From Hyphomonadaceae bacterium BRH_c29 (GTDB lineage: Bacteria; Pseudomonadota; Alphaproteobacteria; Caulobacterales; Hyphomonadaceae), in contig LADW01000023.1 of the NCBI GenBank assembly GCA_000961695.1, positions 1-64,000 on the forward strand: a DNA stretch of 64,000 bases, read 5' to 3'. Positions 1 to 7,902 of this stretch are shown here, one piece after another; position 1 is the stretch's first letter; each line of letters starts with the position of its first letter. The notes under the pieces were generated by a model, which saw nothing but the letters and a program-made list of their open reading frames with translations, had not been told where the DNA came from and did no database searches. Both the position numbers and the translations under genes were made by a program.

Positions 1-998
1 GCGCGGGCCCGAAGGGCGCGGGTGACGGCGCGGTCGCCGTTTGGGGACGCAAGCCGGCTGACCCGGACGCTGCTCTCTTCCGGCAACTGGTCTGCAATCA
101 TGCGGTCGAGCCTTGTCGGCGCATGGCGCATCACTTCTCGGTCCAGCGCCTCTCGCGCCTGATCGCGCGTGCGCGCGCCCAGCCATTCGGTTGCGACATC
201 CCGGGCGATATTCCGGAACCCATGCCGGATGAAGTCTTTCGGAATGACGAGGTCCTGGCCGTTGGCGCGGCGCCCGCGCAGGATGATGTGGGTATGCGAA
301 TGGCCCGTATCGTGATGGTCCGCCGCGACCCAGGAGAGACGCGAGCCGAGCTGGACTTCGGCCCGCGCCATCACTTCCCGCGTGTAGGCCGGCAAGTCGC
401 TGATTTCGTCACCGCGCTCGGCTGACAGGATCAGCCGGAAATGGCGCTTGTCGGCCTTTGCCCATTCGGCGGCGCGGGCGCCGCCGTCAACACCTTCATG
501 CTCCCGATCATAAAACGCGCGGCGCTCCTGCACGCCTCTTGCGAGATAGTCTGCATGCGCGCGCGCTTCGCTCTGGGCCGCCTCGCGCTCCTCGGAAACC
601 GGCCCCTGCTCAATCACTACCTCTCGGTCCTCCGGCCTTGCCGCGTCACGCGCGACATAGCGGGCGTGAGCCGCAAGCGCGCCGCCGCCTCCGCCTGAGT
701 GATTGAAGTAGTGGATCTTGATCACCGCCTGCTGGCGCATGTCGGGTGCGTGCCCCGCTCCCAGCCCGCCTCCCTGATGGCCGGCTTCGTTGGCGCGGCC
801 CGGTCGCACCGACGGCGCCTTTGCCCCGCTGCCGCCCCCCTGCCCTGAGCGCCGCCCTCGGCCGATCTCTCCCTCGAGCAGCTCCCTGTCTGAACGCGAA
901 AGCTGTCGCTGTCCGCGCATACCGAAAGCCTCACGCTGGTTCGCCGATGGCGCGAGCCGTGAGGAGATAAGCAACTGGTCCAGACTGCGCGCCGACAT
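1..998 (-). CDS. RlxS/VirD2-type conjugative relaxase, N-terminal part (runs off window)
   Basis: Reading the minus strand from ATG at 998, the frame stays open for 332 codons to the window edge. After an 86-residue Gly/Arg-rich leader comes KIHYFNHSGGGG, then HYFN/YVARD-type relaxase sequence and, near residues 226-236, DHHDTGHSHTH, the three-histidine metal motif of MOB relaxases. Such proteins nick oriT, stay covalently bound to the 5' end and pilot the strand into the recipient. The C-terminal part, where a DUF3363-type region is expected, lies outside the window. An internal ATG at 740 could be the true start if the low-complexity leader is not translated. The family assignment rests on the motif and on neighbouring traF, DUF736, parB, ardA and traG. 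Confidence 0.85.
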   Translation of the reverse strand, partial: MSARSLDQLLISSRLAPSANQREAFGMRGQRQLSRSDRELLEGEIGRGRRSGQGGGSGAKAPSVRPGRANEAGHQGGGLGAGHAPDMRQQAVIKIHYFNHSGGGGGALAAHARYVARDAARPEDREVVIEQGPVSEEREAAQSEARAHADYLARGVQERRAFYDREHEGVDGGARAAEWAKADKRHFRLILSAERGDEISDLPAYTREVMARAEVQLGSRLSWVAADHHDTGHSHTHIILRGRRANGQDLVIPKDFIRHGFRNIARDVATEWLGARTRDQAREALDREVMRHAPTRLDRMIADQLPEESSVRVSRLASPNGDRAVTRALRAR

Positions 999-1051
999 GG
1001 CTCACGCATCTCCATTCAAGGAAAAAGCTCCGCTGGCGGATGGACTAAACT

Positions 1052-1149
1052 CACAGGTCGTCGCGCGACCTGTGGGCCATGCCATGACCTGCGAATACGC
1101 CCGCGCCGACCGGCGTCTTGCGTGACCGCAGGTCACGCCTTTATCTTGC
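1052..1149. other. Candidate origin of transfer (oriT)
   Basis: The gap upstream of the relaxase holds two perfect inverted repeats: CACAGGTCG/CGACCTGTG with a 5-base loop (1052-1074) and CGTGACC/GGTCACG with a 3-base loop (1121-1137). Five bases after the second lies TATCTTGC (1142-1149), one base from the TATCCTGC nick core of IncP/VirD2-type relaxases. Hairpin, nick-like core and adjacent relaxase gene are the usual oriT layout. The exact nick is inference; a second ATCCTGC lies at 1232-1238. Confidence 0.5.
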
Positions 1150-1251
1150 CATCCAACCTTCATACGGCCCTCCATCACCCAGAGCCTAGCACGTGTGCGG
1201 ATCGGAAGATTCTGCCTTCACCCTGCACGCGATCCTGCACGGCGCGCGAGA

Positions 1252-1755
1252 TCAGGGAAACTTGCGCCAGGTGCCCTCGATGTTCGCAGCTGATGTGACG
1301 CCCCAATAGCGTCCGTCGAAGCTCATCTCATCATCGCCGAGAAGGAAAACTTCGCCGTTACCGAGCGTCGCGCAGCCTGACCATTGAGGTAACGCGACAC
1401 CCGCTGAATCCAATCGAGAGGCAGTGGCCACGTGCACATCGTTGATCAGTATCTGGCCATTCTCGGAACAGACACGGTCTCCGCCCACCGCAGCGATGCG
1501 TTTGAGGAAGCGGTCTCCGGCCGCCTTCACACGACCGGCCTCGACATAGTCGAGGTCAACGGCGCGAACCGAGATCGTCACCACGGTCCCTCGCTCAGCG
1601 TTTGCATCTGCGCGGACGTAGAAGCCTGGTTCAAGAGACGAAGATGGGTTGTAGAGGACGAGGCCCTGCTGGTTCAAAACGGCAAAACTCAGCGCTGCGA
1701 CCGCAAGGCCTGCAACGCCAAGACTCGCCTGCGTGGAGAGTGACCCAGACTTCAT
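1252..1755 (-). CDS. traF: TraF-type conjugative S26 signal peptidase
   Basis: This 167-residue protein has one N-terminal membrane segment (about residues 12-27). It carries the S26 Ser motif in YNPSSSLEPGFY (Ser40 the likely nucleophile) and the Lys motif in FLKRIAAVGGD (Lys85). In RP4-like systems TraF processes the pilin subunit at the inner membrane. The ATG at 1755 is preferred over a TTG at 1773 because AGAAGG lies a few bases upstream of it. It reads in the same direction as the relaxase across the candidate oriT. Length and motifs fit the family well. Confidence 0.85.
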   Translation of the reverse strand: MKSGSLSTQASLGVAGLAVAALSFAVLNQQGLVLYNPSSSLEPGFYVRADANAERGTVVTISVRAVDLDYVEAGRVKAAGDRFLKRIAAVGGDRVCSENGQILINDVHVATASRLDSAGVALPQWSGCATLGNGEVFLLGDDEMSFDGRYWGVTSAANIEGTWRKFP

Positions 1756-1902
1756 GGCGCCTTCTCGTCGCAAGACTCAGGCCATCGGCTCTGGGGACAA
1801 ACACTGCTTTTGGACAGAACTGACGATACGTTCTGGTAATGAGAGTCAGGCGAACGTCTGCATTAGCTAGACTTAGCCAAGCCAATCTGATATCTATCGT
1901 CT

Positions 1903-2148
1903 ATGACCATTGTAAACATGCTGGATGCCAAATCGAACCTCTCCCGTCTCGTGGAAGCACTTGAGAGCGGGGCGGAGCGCGAGATCATTATTGCCCGCAA
2001 CGGCAAGCCTGCGGCGCGCCTTGTGCCGATCCATGCCTCGCCGGTCGGTGTGCGTATCGGCGTCGCCAAGGGAAAGTTCACGACACCCGAACCGGATCCG
2101 GATCTGGAAGCCGAAGCGGCTGCCCTTTTTGGTGGCCCTAGTTCGTGA
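1903..2148 (+). CDS. Phd/YefM-family antitoxin
   Basis: The 81-residue protein has the typical Phd/YefM opening, with a conserved LDAKSNLSRLVE helix and a strand around IIARNGKPAARLVPI. The acidic C-terminal tail (residues 58-75) would wrap around the toxin. The stop codon overlaps the GTG start of the PIN-domain gene by four bases, so the two are translationally coupled. Such antitoxins repress their own promoter and neutralise the toxin; the pair probably stabilises the element against loss. Confidence 0.88.
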   Translation: MTIVNMLDAKSNLSRLVEALESGAEREIIIARNGKPAARLVPIHASPVGVRIGVAKGKFTTPEPDPDLEAEAAALFGGPSS

Positions 2149-2537
2149 ATCTTCTGCTCGATACGCACATTGCGATCTGGGCAGTGGAGGATAACCCCCG
2201 CCTGTCTCAGGCGGCGCGCACTCTGATCCTTGATCCCTCGGCCACGCTTTACGTAGGCGTTGTCAGCCTCTGGGAGATAGCAATCAAGCATTCGCTAGGC
2301 CGAGGACCGGAGGCCATGCCGATGTCAGCCGGGGACGCGCAACGCTTCTTCGAGGCTTCCGGCTTTGTTATCCTTCCGGTGGCCAGCGCCCATGTCCTGG
2401 CACTCGAATCCCTACCCCGGCATCATGACGATCCGTTCGACCGGCTTCTGGTTGCGACTGCCCTGACAGAGCCGTACCGGCTCGTGACGCATGACGCGCG
2501 CCTCGCCGCTTACGGACCGCTTGTCACTGTGGTCTGA
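2145..2537 (+). CDS. VapC-like PIN-domain toxin ribonuclease
   Basis: The 130-residue protein starts LLLDTHIAIWAV, with the first PIN-domain aspartate, and has SLWEIAIKHSLG, which carries the conserved acidic residue of the second motif. DPFDRLLVATAL supplies the next acidic pair and LVTHD the last. PIN toxins cut RNA, often tRNA or rRNA, using Mg2+ held by these acids. It starts at GTG, overlapping the antitoxin stop. A short hairpin follows the stop. Confidence 0.88.
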   Translation: MNLLLDTHIAIWAVEDNPRLSQAARTLILDPSATLYVGVVSLWEIAIKHSLGRGPEAMPMSAGDAQRFFEASGFVILPVASAHVLALESLPRHHDDPFDRLLVATALTEPYRLVTHDARLAAYGPLVTVV

Positions 2538-2538
2538 A

Positions 2539-2557
2539 CTCGGCTTTCCAAGCCGAG
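2539..2557 (+). terminator. Hairpin after the toxin gene
   Basis: CTCGGCTT and AAGCCGAG form a perfect 8-bp stem with a TCC loop, starting two bases after the toxin stop. No T-run follows, so it may be a weak terminator or only an mRNA-stabilising hairpin. Confidence 0.4.
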
Positions 2558-2691
2558 CTGGCCGCGTTTGCAGTGCGTGCGGCGCATTGGCAAATTCAGG
2601 CGCTTGTGCGACCGGCAAGACCGGTGCCTGAACCAAGCTTGGCATTCAGAGGAGCAAGCTGTATCGCCACGTTTATCGGGAGATTGGTACC

Positions 2692-2916
2692 ATGCCTGTT
2701 GCACGTGGCAGAACCTTCAAAAGCGGAAATAGCGTCGCTATTCGGCTTCCCGACGATATTGCTTTCGGCGACGGGGTCGAACTGATGATCGTTCGCTCCG
2801 GCGACGCGATGACGATCTACCCGGCCCGGGTGACGATCTCCGAGATGGTGGCCCGGTTGCAAGCTCTGCCGGTGCCTCCCGAAATCGAAATTCGCGACAC
2901 GGACCTCCTACGATAA
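2692..2916 (+). CDS. AbrB/MazE/VapB-type antitoxin, apparently orphan
   Basis: The 74-residue protein opens with a swapped-hairpin AbrB fold pattern (RTFKSGNSVAIRLPDDI, then VELMIVRSGDAMTIYP), as in VapB antitoxins that bind DNA as dimers. The C-terminal part is short and ends DTDLLR. No toxin gene follows: the next 190 bases hold no ORF of suitable kind, and the next gene is on the other strand. It may be a leftover of a second toxin-antitoxin pair or an antidote acting in trans. Confidence 0.7.
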   Translation: MPVARGRTFKSGNSVAIRLPDDIAFGDGVELMIVRSGDAMTIYPARVTISEMVARLQALPVPPEIEIRDTDLLR

Positions 2917-3062
2917 CAGGAGACTCGTCGGCGCTCTTCACCCCCCCTTGCCTCGGCGCACCACGGGCTCAATTGGCCGGTTGTGATAGCCCGATGGGTT
3001 CCCGAACCGGACAGTTTCGCTCGAAGAGCAACGGCTTTTACATCCGCGCTTGAGCCGCCCAA

Positions 3063-3092
3063 AGCCGCCCCGGAGTTTCCTCCGGGGCGGCT
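3063..3092 (-). terminator. Strong hairpin downstream of DUF736 gene
   Basis: AGCCGCCCCGGAG and CTCCGGGGCGGCT pair perfectly over 13 bp with a TTTC loop, about 20 bases after the stop of the minus-strand DUF736 gene. On that strand only three T residues follow, so termination may be partial. Confidence 0.6.
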
Positions 3093-3112
3093 CAGCTGAG
3101 GGAGCTGAAAGG

Positions 3113-3436
3113 TTATTCCTTCGGGTTCCAGAGGATCACGTGGCGCCCTTTCTTGCCTTTGACCGGCGCGAGGTTCGCGAAGATCTTGCGGGGGCCGATC
3201 TGCGGGTCTGCCAGCGTGATCGAGAGGTATTCCCGGCCCGACGCTTTCGCCTTGCGCATCCAGCCGCCGCCGATTTCGGTGGAGGTCTCGCCGGCGAAGA
3301 TGCGGTAGTCCGGCTGGCCGTCCCCGGATTTTTCCGCGTTCTTCTCGATGCGGATGGGGCTTGTGAGGTTCATCATTGCGAGGCTGCCTTCGAAGCCGGT
3401 CTTGGTTTCGGTGACATATCCGAGTGCGTTTGCCAT
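3113..3436 (-). CDS. DUF736 family protein
   Basis: This 107-residue protein begins MANALGYVTETKTGFEGSL and contains IRIEKNAEKSGDGQPDYRIF and GREYLSITLADPQIG, the layout of DUF736. The family is small, soluble and widespread on alphaproteobacterial conjugative elements; its function is unknown to me. The ATG at 3436 is supported by AAGGAGA just upstream; longer readings of the frame run into the inverted-repeat region and are not coding. It is the last leading-region gene before the toxin-antitoxin pair and traF. Confidence 0.88.
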   Translation of the reverse strand: MANALGYVTETKTGFEGSLAMMNLTSPIRIEKNAEKSGDGQPDYRIFAGETSTEIGGGWMRKAKASGREYLSITLADPQIGPRKIFANLAPVKGKKGRHVILWNPKE

Positions 3437-3475
3437 GGGGGTCTCCTTTTCGTTTCCTTGGCTGTCTTCCGGGAA

Positions 3476-3680
3476 CCCCTTGTTCCCGTCGACGCCGGAC
3501 CGAAAGGACGGCCTGCGCCGGGCCTGAACCCGCAGGGGCGAAACGAAGTGCAGCACCGTCCCGGGCGGGAAATTTGTGTCGCGATGAATGCGCGTAGCGC
3601 AGAGGAAATTTCCTGCCCGGGACGGTTTCAGGCCCGGCGCAGGCCGTCCAGGTCCAACGGCAAGAGACGGAAACAAGGGG
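3476..3680. repeat. 205-bp nested imperfect palindrome upstream of DUF736 gene
   Basis: Three pairs of arms are nested: 3476-3490 with 3666-3680 (14 of 15 match), 3506-3528 with 3627-3649 (23 of 23), and 3555-3575 with 3606-3626 (20 of 21). As single strand the region would fold into one long hairpin. It starts 40 bases upstream of the DUF736 start codon. A structure of the same kind precedes ardA. A single-strand-active promoter (like Frpo of F) or a long 5' leader are possible roles. Confidence 0.75.
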
Positions 3681-3828
3681 TCCGCGAGAGGCAGTTGCCC
3701 GGAACGAATGAGGCCCCGGCCAGCAGCGTATTCCGATGTCGCGAGAGAAACAGAGGCCGTTTCGAACGGCTCGGAGCTGGTCCTGAACCGCTCGCCCTTT
3801 GATCCGCAATCAGGGACCTTCGCGCTAG

Positions 3829-3861
3829 AAAAAGCCGCCCGGCGGCAAGCACCGGGCGGCT
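3829..3861 (-). terminator. Rho-independent terminator of the ardA-parB operon
   Basis: Read on the minus strand, AGCCGCCCGG and CCGGGCGGCT form a 10-bp stem with a 9-base loop, followed at once by TTTTT. It lies about 30 bases past the parB stop codon. Confidence 0.8.
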
Positions 3862-3889
3862 CCATGCTGCCTGAGAGGAGACGAAAAAC

Positions 3890-5659
3890 TCAGGCGGCGT
3901 TGGCTTCAGAAGACGATGGTTCGGCGCCGGACTCCTGCTCGGTATCCGTCTCGAACAGTCCTGCAATCCGGTCCCACGCATCCGCAGGCGGCGAGGCTGC
4001 CCCCTCGACATAGCGGGTCGGTGGCACCTGCATCCAGCCGGGGCTCCAGCTGGTGCCTGCGCCGTCCTCGTCTGCGGCGAGCGCCGCTGTCAGCATGTCC
4101 TTCTGCGCCTTGCTGGTCAGGCTTTCGGCCTTGCGCGCTGCTTCCGGTGAGATGGCCGCTGCGATGAATGCGGTGATCACCCGCTTGTCGCGCAGGAGAT
4201 CGAAGAACGCGTCATCCGGTTTCCAGAACTCTGCGGCGTCAGTGCTGCAGGCATGCAGCACGGCCTCGACAGCGGGCCCGCCGGACTCCAGCGTGTCGGC
4301 CATTGCAAGCGCCGTTACCTGCATCACTTCAGCGTCGGACATCGCAAGCAGCGCGGCGAAGGTTTCGCAGAGGTGATAGGCATCTCCGCTGCGTCGCGGA
4401 ACGGGCGCGCCGAGCGCCTCGAACAGCGCCTCTGCGCTGTCCCGCGCTGCAGCCAGTTCAGCCGCAGCTGCTCCGGCCTCGACAGAGGCAAGCGTTTCCG
4501 CCTTCACCGCGCCCGGCATGTGCAGGCGCACGTTCCAGAGAGATGATCCGCATAGGGTGTGGGCCACCATCAGGCGCAGCGCGATGGCGGGGTTTCGGAT
4601 CAGGCTCGTCTGTGCGGCGCCGTGCCGGTGCAGGCCGATATAGTCTGCCATCGGGCCGGACATTTCTGCACGCGCATCGGCGGCAAGCGCGGCTTCGCCT
4701 TCACTCTTCGTCGTCCTGGCCTTTCGGGCTTCGGCGGCTTTCAGCCAGCCTTCATGGAACGTCACCGTCCCGTCGTGGCGCTGTTCGACGATGACCTTGC
4801 CGCCCTGTTTCTTCGTCGTCTGGACGAAGTCCCAGCGCTGGAAGTAAGCGCCGCGTTCCAGCAGGATCACATCAGCCCAGCCGCGCTGACGGTAACCGTC
4901 GATGCGCTCGGCAATCACCGCGCTTTGCGCGTCCCAGAAGGCGGCGGCGTCCGCAAACACTGCCGCCTCGCCGAACAGGTCGGCAGTCACCGCGCCGGTG
5001 TAACCGGCAAGGTCGAACAGGGCCTTGTCGGTCGTGATCGCGGCGCCGCCGGTCACCCATGCGCGGCAAGACCGACCCATCGGGGCGCGCTCTGTCTCGC
5101 TGTTCCAGAGCTTCAGCCAGTCTGCCTGCCGGGCAGGTGTCGCAAGCGTCAGCGCCCGGATGGTTTCGCGGTCGATCTCCTCGTCGGCGTAGAGTTTCCG
5201 GATCGGGGCGCTGAGCGCAGCGAGGGCCAGCACCCGCCGGACGTTGAGCTCCGTCACGCCGAAGAAGCCAGCGATCTCCTCGACGCTCCGGCCTTCGTCA
5301 TGGAGCTTCCGGAATGCCGTGTACTGTTCCATCTCGGTTGCAGGCAGGCGGGCGACATTCTCGATGATCGAGGCTTCGATGGCCGAGGCGGCGTCGCCCT
5401 CCGGCATGACCGCGCAGGGCACCAGCGGGTCGCTGCCGGTTTCCTTTGCAATCTCGAGCAGGGCAAAGAACCGGCGGCGTCCGGCGACGATGCCATAGGT
5501 CTCGCCTTCACGCCGGACGAGGAGCGTCTGGCGGACGCCCTTCTCCCGGATCGATGGCAGGATGTCGGAGACATCCGGCGCTTTGCGCCCGTGGCGCATG
5601 TTGAGTTTGGAAATGCCGAGCTGGCTCAGCGCGATATGGATCAGGTCAGGCTGTAACAT
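3890..5659 (-). CDS. ParB/RepB-family nuclease-like protein
   Basis: The 589-residue protein has an N-terminal ParB/sulfiredoxin domain (about residues 25-120) with GIVAGRRRFFAL, the GxRR CTP-binding box. A helix-turn-helix follows (RSVEEIAGFFGVTELNVRRV, about residues 130-150). The long C-terminal region is alanine-rich and unlike chromosomal ParB, as in the large ParB-like proteins of conjugative elements, which are thought to aid transfer or maintenance. The ATG at 5659 has GGAGT upstream. It is the last gene of the minus-strand ardA operon, and no parA is next to it. Whether it partitions DNA is open. Confidence 0.85.
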   Translation of the reverse strand: MLQPDLIHIALSQLGISKLNMRHGRKAPDVSDILPSIREKGVRQTLLVRREGETYGIVAGRRRFFALLEIAKETGSDPLVPCAVMPEGDAASAIEASIIENVARLPATEMEQYTAFRKLHDEGRSVEEIAGFFGVTELNVRRVLALAALSAPIRKLYADEEIDRETIRALTLATPARQADWLKLWNSETERAPMGRSCRAWVTGGAAITTDKALFDLAGYTGAVTADLFGEAAVFADAAAFWDAQSAVIAERIDGYRQRGWADVILLERGAYFQRWDFVQTTKKQGGKVIVEQRHDGTVTFHEGWLKAAEARKARTTKSEGEAALAADARAEMSGPMADYIGLHRHGAAQTSLIRNPAIALRLMVAHTLCGSSLWNVRLHMPGAVKAETLASVEAGAAAAELAAARDSAEALFEALGAPVPRRSGDAYHLCETFAALLAMSDAEVMQVTALAMADTLESGGPAVEAVLHACSTDAAEFWKPDDAFFDLLRDKRVITAFIAAAISPEAARKAESLTSKAQKDMLTAALAADEDGAGTSWSPGWMQVPPTRYVEGAASPPADAWDRIAGLFETDTEQESGAEPSSSEANAA

Positions 5660-5670
5660 GGAGTAACTCC

Positions 5671-5925
5671 TCAGAATGGAAACAGGTGTGGGGGCGCAAG
5701 GGCGAGGCCCAGCCGCCATGGCGGCAGGTGCCAGTTGATCGCCACGAACGGCGTGCCGAAATAGTCGTGCGAGGCGTCGGCTGCGCTGGCGCCGAGATCG
5801 AAGTCCCGGATGATCAGGTCCGGCCTTCGCCCGGCGACCCAGATTCCGGTGACAAAGCCCTGCTCGATGTCGAGTGTCAGAGAGGGACGCGGTCCGAGCA
5901 GCTGCTGAAAGATGTCCGCCATCAT
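5671..5925 (-). CDS. Small conserved-type protein of the leading-region operon
   Basis: An 84-residue protein with no family I recognise. It is rich in aromatic residues and prolines and ends in a hydrophobic stretch (INWHLPPWRLGLALAPPHLFPF region). Its start overlaps the stop of the gene upstream by four bases (ATGA), and the parB start follows 11 bases after its stop. This tight coupling between ardA and parB supports a real gene. A role in early establishment after transfer is inferred only from position. Confidence 0.65.
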   Translation of the reverse strand: MMADIFQQLLGPRPSLTLDIEQGFVTGIWVAGRRPDLIIRDFDLGASAADASHDYFGTPFVAINWHLPPWRLGLALAPPHLFPF

Positions 5926-6395
5926 GCGCCCTCCATCGCCTGCGCCTGCGCGGCGAGCCGCACGAGCGTCTCGCGGGCCACAGCCATGCTCTCCGGCAGG
6001 AGTTCGTTCGCGACGTCCGTCAGGTAGCTGTTATCCGTACCGGGATAATTGGCCTCTATGCCAAACAAGGCTGCGCCGGTCCGCGCGAGGTCTACGCCCT
6101 CCAGCGAAACGCTGAGCACGATCCCGCAATAGAACCAGTCCCCTTTGCGCCAGCCGTCCATCACGGCTTCGGCCTTGGCTTGCGCCTCGGCGAAGCGCTG
6201 GCGGAAATTGTTCCCCGGCCCGATAAAGCCGGGGGCATCAATATAAAGCGAGGGCCAGAAACCGTCCTGGCGCTGATCGGGAGCGTCCGGACAATCGTCG
6301 GCAACGACCTGCGCCAGGACGGTGAAGGGCCCGGCCTCGCAGCTGATGACATCGCCCGGGCAGACGAACGGGCGGAAGCGTTCAGTGAACCTCAT
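5922..6395 (-). CDS. Hypothetical protein of the leading-region operon
   Basis: The 157-residue protein starts MRFTERFRPFVCPGDVISCE. It has an N-terminal beta-rich part and a helical C-terminus (from about residue 105). No catalytic motif is recognised and there is no signal peptide. The start ATG overlaps the previous stop by four bases; a longer frame reading from 6545 runs through the neighbouring gene and is not likely. It lies in the coupled operon ardA, 70-residue protein, this gene, 84-residue protein, parB. Confidence 0.7.
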   Translation of the reverse strand: MRFTERFRPFVCPGDVISCEAGPFTVLAQVVADDCPDAPDQRQDGFWPSLYIDAPGFIGPGNNFRQRFAEAQAKAEAVMDGWRKGDWFYCGIVLSVSLEGVDLARTGAALFGIEANYPGTDNSYLTDVANELLPESMAVARETLVRLAAQAQAMEGA

Positions 6396-6604
6396 GCTTC
6401 GCCCTCCGCGAACAGGCCTGCAATGGCGATCCAGTGCGGGCCGTAGACGGCAGGCGCCCCGCATTCGTCGCATTCGTACGCCTGCGCGTCCGGCTCGCAG
6501 CAGTCCCGGGGCGCGCGGCAGGCGAGGCAGTAGCCTTCCGACCAATCGTCCGCCTGCTGCAGTTCTTCCACCGTGAAGCGGTGTTTGGTGGTTTCAGGAG
6601 TCAT
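6392..6604 (-). CDS. Small Cys-rich (zinc-ribbon-like) protein
   Basis: The 70-residue protein carries YCLACRAPRDCCEPD and YECDECGAP: two CxxC pairs, with an extra CC between them, as in small zinc ribbons. It starts at ATG 6604, 10 bases after the ardA stop, and overlaps the next gene by four bases. The family is unknown to me. The ribbon suggests nucleic-acid or protein binding; its place right after ardA suggests a leading-region role. Confidence 0.7.
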   Translation of the reverse strand: MTPETTKHRFTVEELQQADDWSEGYCLACRAPRDCCEPDAQAYECDECGAPAVYGPHWIAIAGLFAEGEA

Positions 6605-6614
6605 GGCGGCGCCC

Positions 6615-7181
6615 TCACCGCGACCAGAAGATGTGGACTTCGTCGAAGCCCGTCTGGAACACCATGATCTCGCCATTGATGGCCATGTCGCGGGCGAGCG
6701 CCTGCCAGTCGATATAGTAGCTGAGGCTCTCGGGGATGGCGGTGCCGAGTTCGGTGTGAAGCTCCTCGGCGAAGTCGGCGGCGCTGCGATATTCGCCCGC
6801 ATAATCCTCGAACGCGGCGCGTGCCTGCTCAAGGTCATTGCCGTAGTGCCCATAGATGCGGGAGCCAAGTTCGCCATGCTCGCCGATGAATTCGGCAAGC
6901 TCGCACACAGTCTCGAACGAGGCGTATTCAGAGAGGTGCGCACCTTCGAAGCCTTCATAGTCATGGATCGCGTGCTCTTCCGCGTCCGGCTCCGGGCTCG
7001 CCGCCAGCAGGGCGCGGACCTGTGCCCGGATTTCGTCCGGCGTCGTGGCACCGATCCAGCGCCCGTGCAGGCAGCCATTATTGTAGGCAGCAAGGCACGC
7101 GACGTAGATGCGGGGCCGGTCCTGAAGTGCTGGCGCGCCAGCAGTTCCAAGGGGTGCAACGGTCATGGGTTGGTCAGTCAT
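6615..7181 (-). CDS. ardA: ArdA antirestriction protein
   Basis: The 188-residue acidic protein has the ArdA signature PRIYVACLAAYNNGCLHGRW followed by IGATTPDEIRAQVRALL. Later acidic helices include DYEGFEGAHLSEYASFETV, typical of this family. ArdA dimers mimic bent B-form DNA and block type I restriction enzymes, so that incoming unmodified DNA survives. The ATG at 7181 has AGGAGA a few bases upstream. It is the first gene of the operon running toward the candidate oriT, the orientation expected of leading-region genes. The long palindrome at 7210-7374 directly precedes it. Confidence 0.9.
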   Translation of the reverse strand: MTDQPMTVAPLGTAGAPALQDRPRIYVACLAAYNNGCLHGRWIGATTPDEIRAQVRALLAASPEPDAEEHAIHDYEGFEGAHLSEYASFETVCELAEFIGEHGELGSRIYGHYGNDLEQARAAFEDYAGEYRSAADFAEELHTELGTAIPESLSYYIDWQALARDMAINGEIMVFQTGFDEVHIFWSR

Positions 7182-7209
7182 CTCTCATCTCCTTCAGCGC
7201 CGCGTGTCT

Positions 7210-7374
7210 TTCCCGGTCGGGTGGGCGGCGAGGAGGTGCGCCGCCAGGGCGCTGAAGGCGCGGCGCAACCGGGCCAAGTCCCAGACCTGTCAGCGCCTGC
7301 AGGCGCCGCGGGCCTGCCCGGTTGCGACGCGACTGCGCTCTGGCAGAAGCACCGTCCGCCCACCTGACTGGGAA
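7210..7374. repeat. 165-bp nested imperfect palindrome upstream of ardA
   Basis: Outer arms 7210-7228 and 7356-7374 match at 17 of 19 positions; inner arms 7264-7274 and 7316-7326 match perfectly over 11. Between them further GC-rich stretches pair, and the apex holds the 14-base palindrome GCGCCTGCAGGCGC. The structure begins 29 bases upstream of the ardA start codon. It matches in kind, though not in sequence, the palindrome upstream of the DUF736 gene. A single-strand promoter for early expression is a candidate role. Confidence 0.7.
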
Positions 7375-7495
7375 GGATTATGGAGGCGGGAGGAGACGTG
7401 CCTGACCGTCGGCACCAGAGCCGGGTTGCGGGGACAACGAAAGGAGTGGCCTGAAACTTGCCTCAGCGTCCTGAAGACCAGAATGGAGCCTCGGC

Positions 7496-7738
7496 ATGTG
7501 TTGCCCAGAAGCTGGATGCTACAGTCCCCGCATCAGAACGCTCAGCGCTGCAGAGTCGGCGCGCGTGCGCAGGATGCCGCCGAAAAACGATGACGTTGTG
7601 TTTGATCTTCCTTGCGTCTGTGAAGATTGCGGAGCCGCCTTCATCGAAGGGGGCGTCGAAGCGATGTTTCCGCTGGTTGTGAAACTCGGACGACTGAAGC
7701 CGACGGCGAGCATCATCCCTTTTGCAAGGACATCCTGA
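7496..7738 (+). CDS. Possible small protein with one CxxC pair (doubtful)
   Basis: An 80-residue frame in an otherwise empty stretch between the ardA leader and the coq7-like gene. It contains VCEDCGAAF and a hydrophobic segment MFPLVVKL. No ribosome site is clear, the codon use is mixed, and a minus-strand frame overlaps it. It may be noncoding. Confidence 0.25.
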   Translation: MCCPEAGCYSPRIRTLSAAESARVRRMPPKNDDVVFDLPCVCEDCGAAFIEGGVEAMFPLVVKLGRLKPTASIIPFARTS

Positions 7739-7902
7739 TCCTTCATCGTCCCCCTGCCCGGGGGCAGCCAGAAGAATCGTGCCTGCCCTCCGGATGCAGC
7801 AGAGAAAATTTTGCGAGTGTCAGGAATCTGTTGGAAAGAAGACGGAGTCCAGATTCTCGTAACAGGCAATTCATCGCCGGAAGTGGACGGTCGGCGTGGC
7901 TC

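Noticed and set aside
1231-1240. GATCCTGCAC as the nick site
   Set aside because: It matches a nick core well but has no adjacent hairpin and lies at the 3' end of traF; kept only as an alternative.
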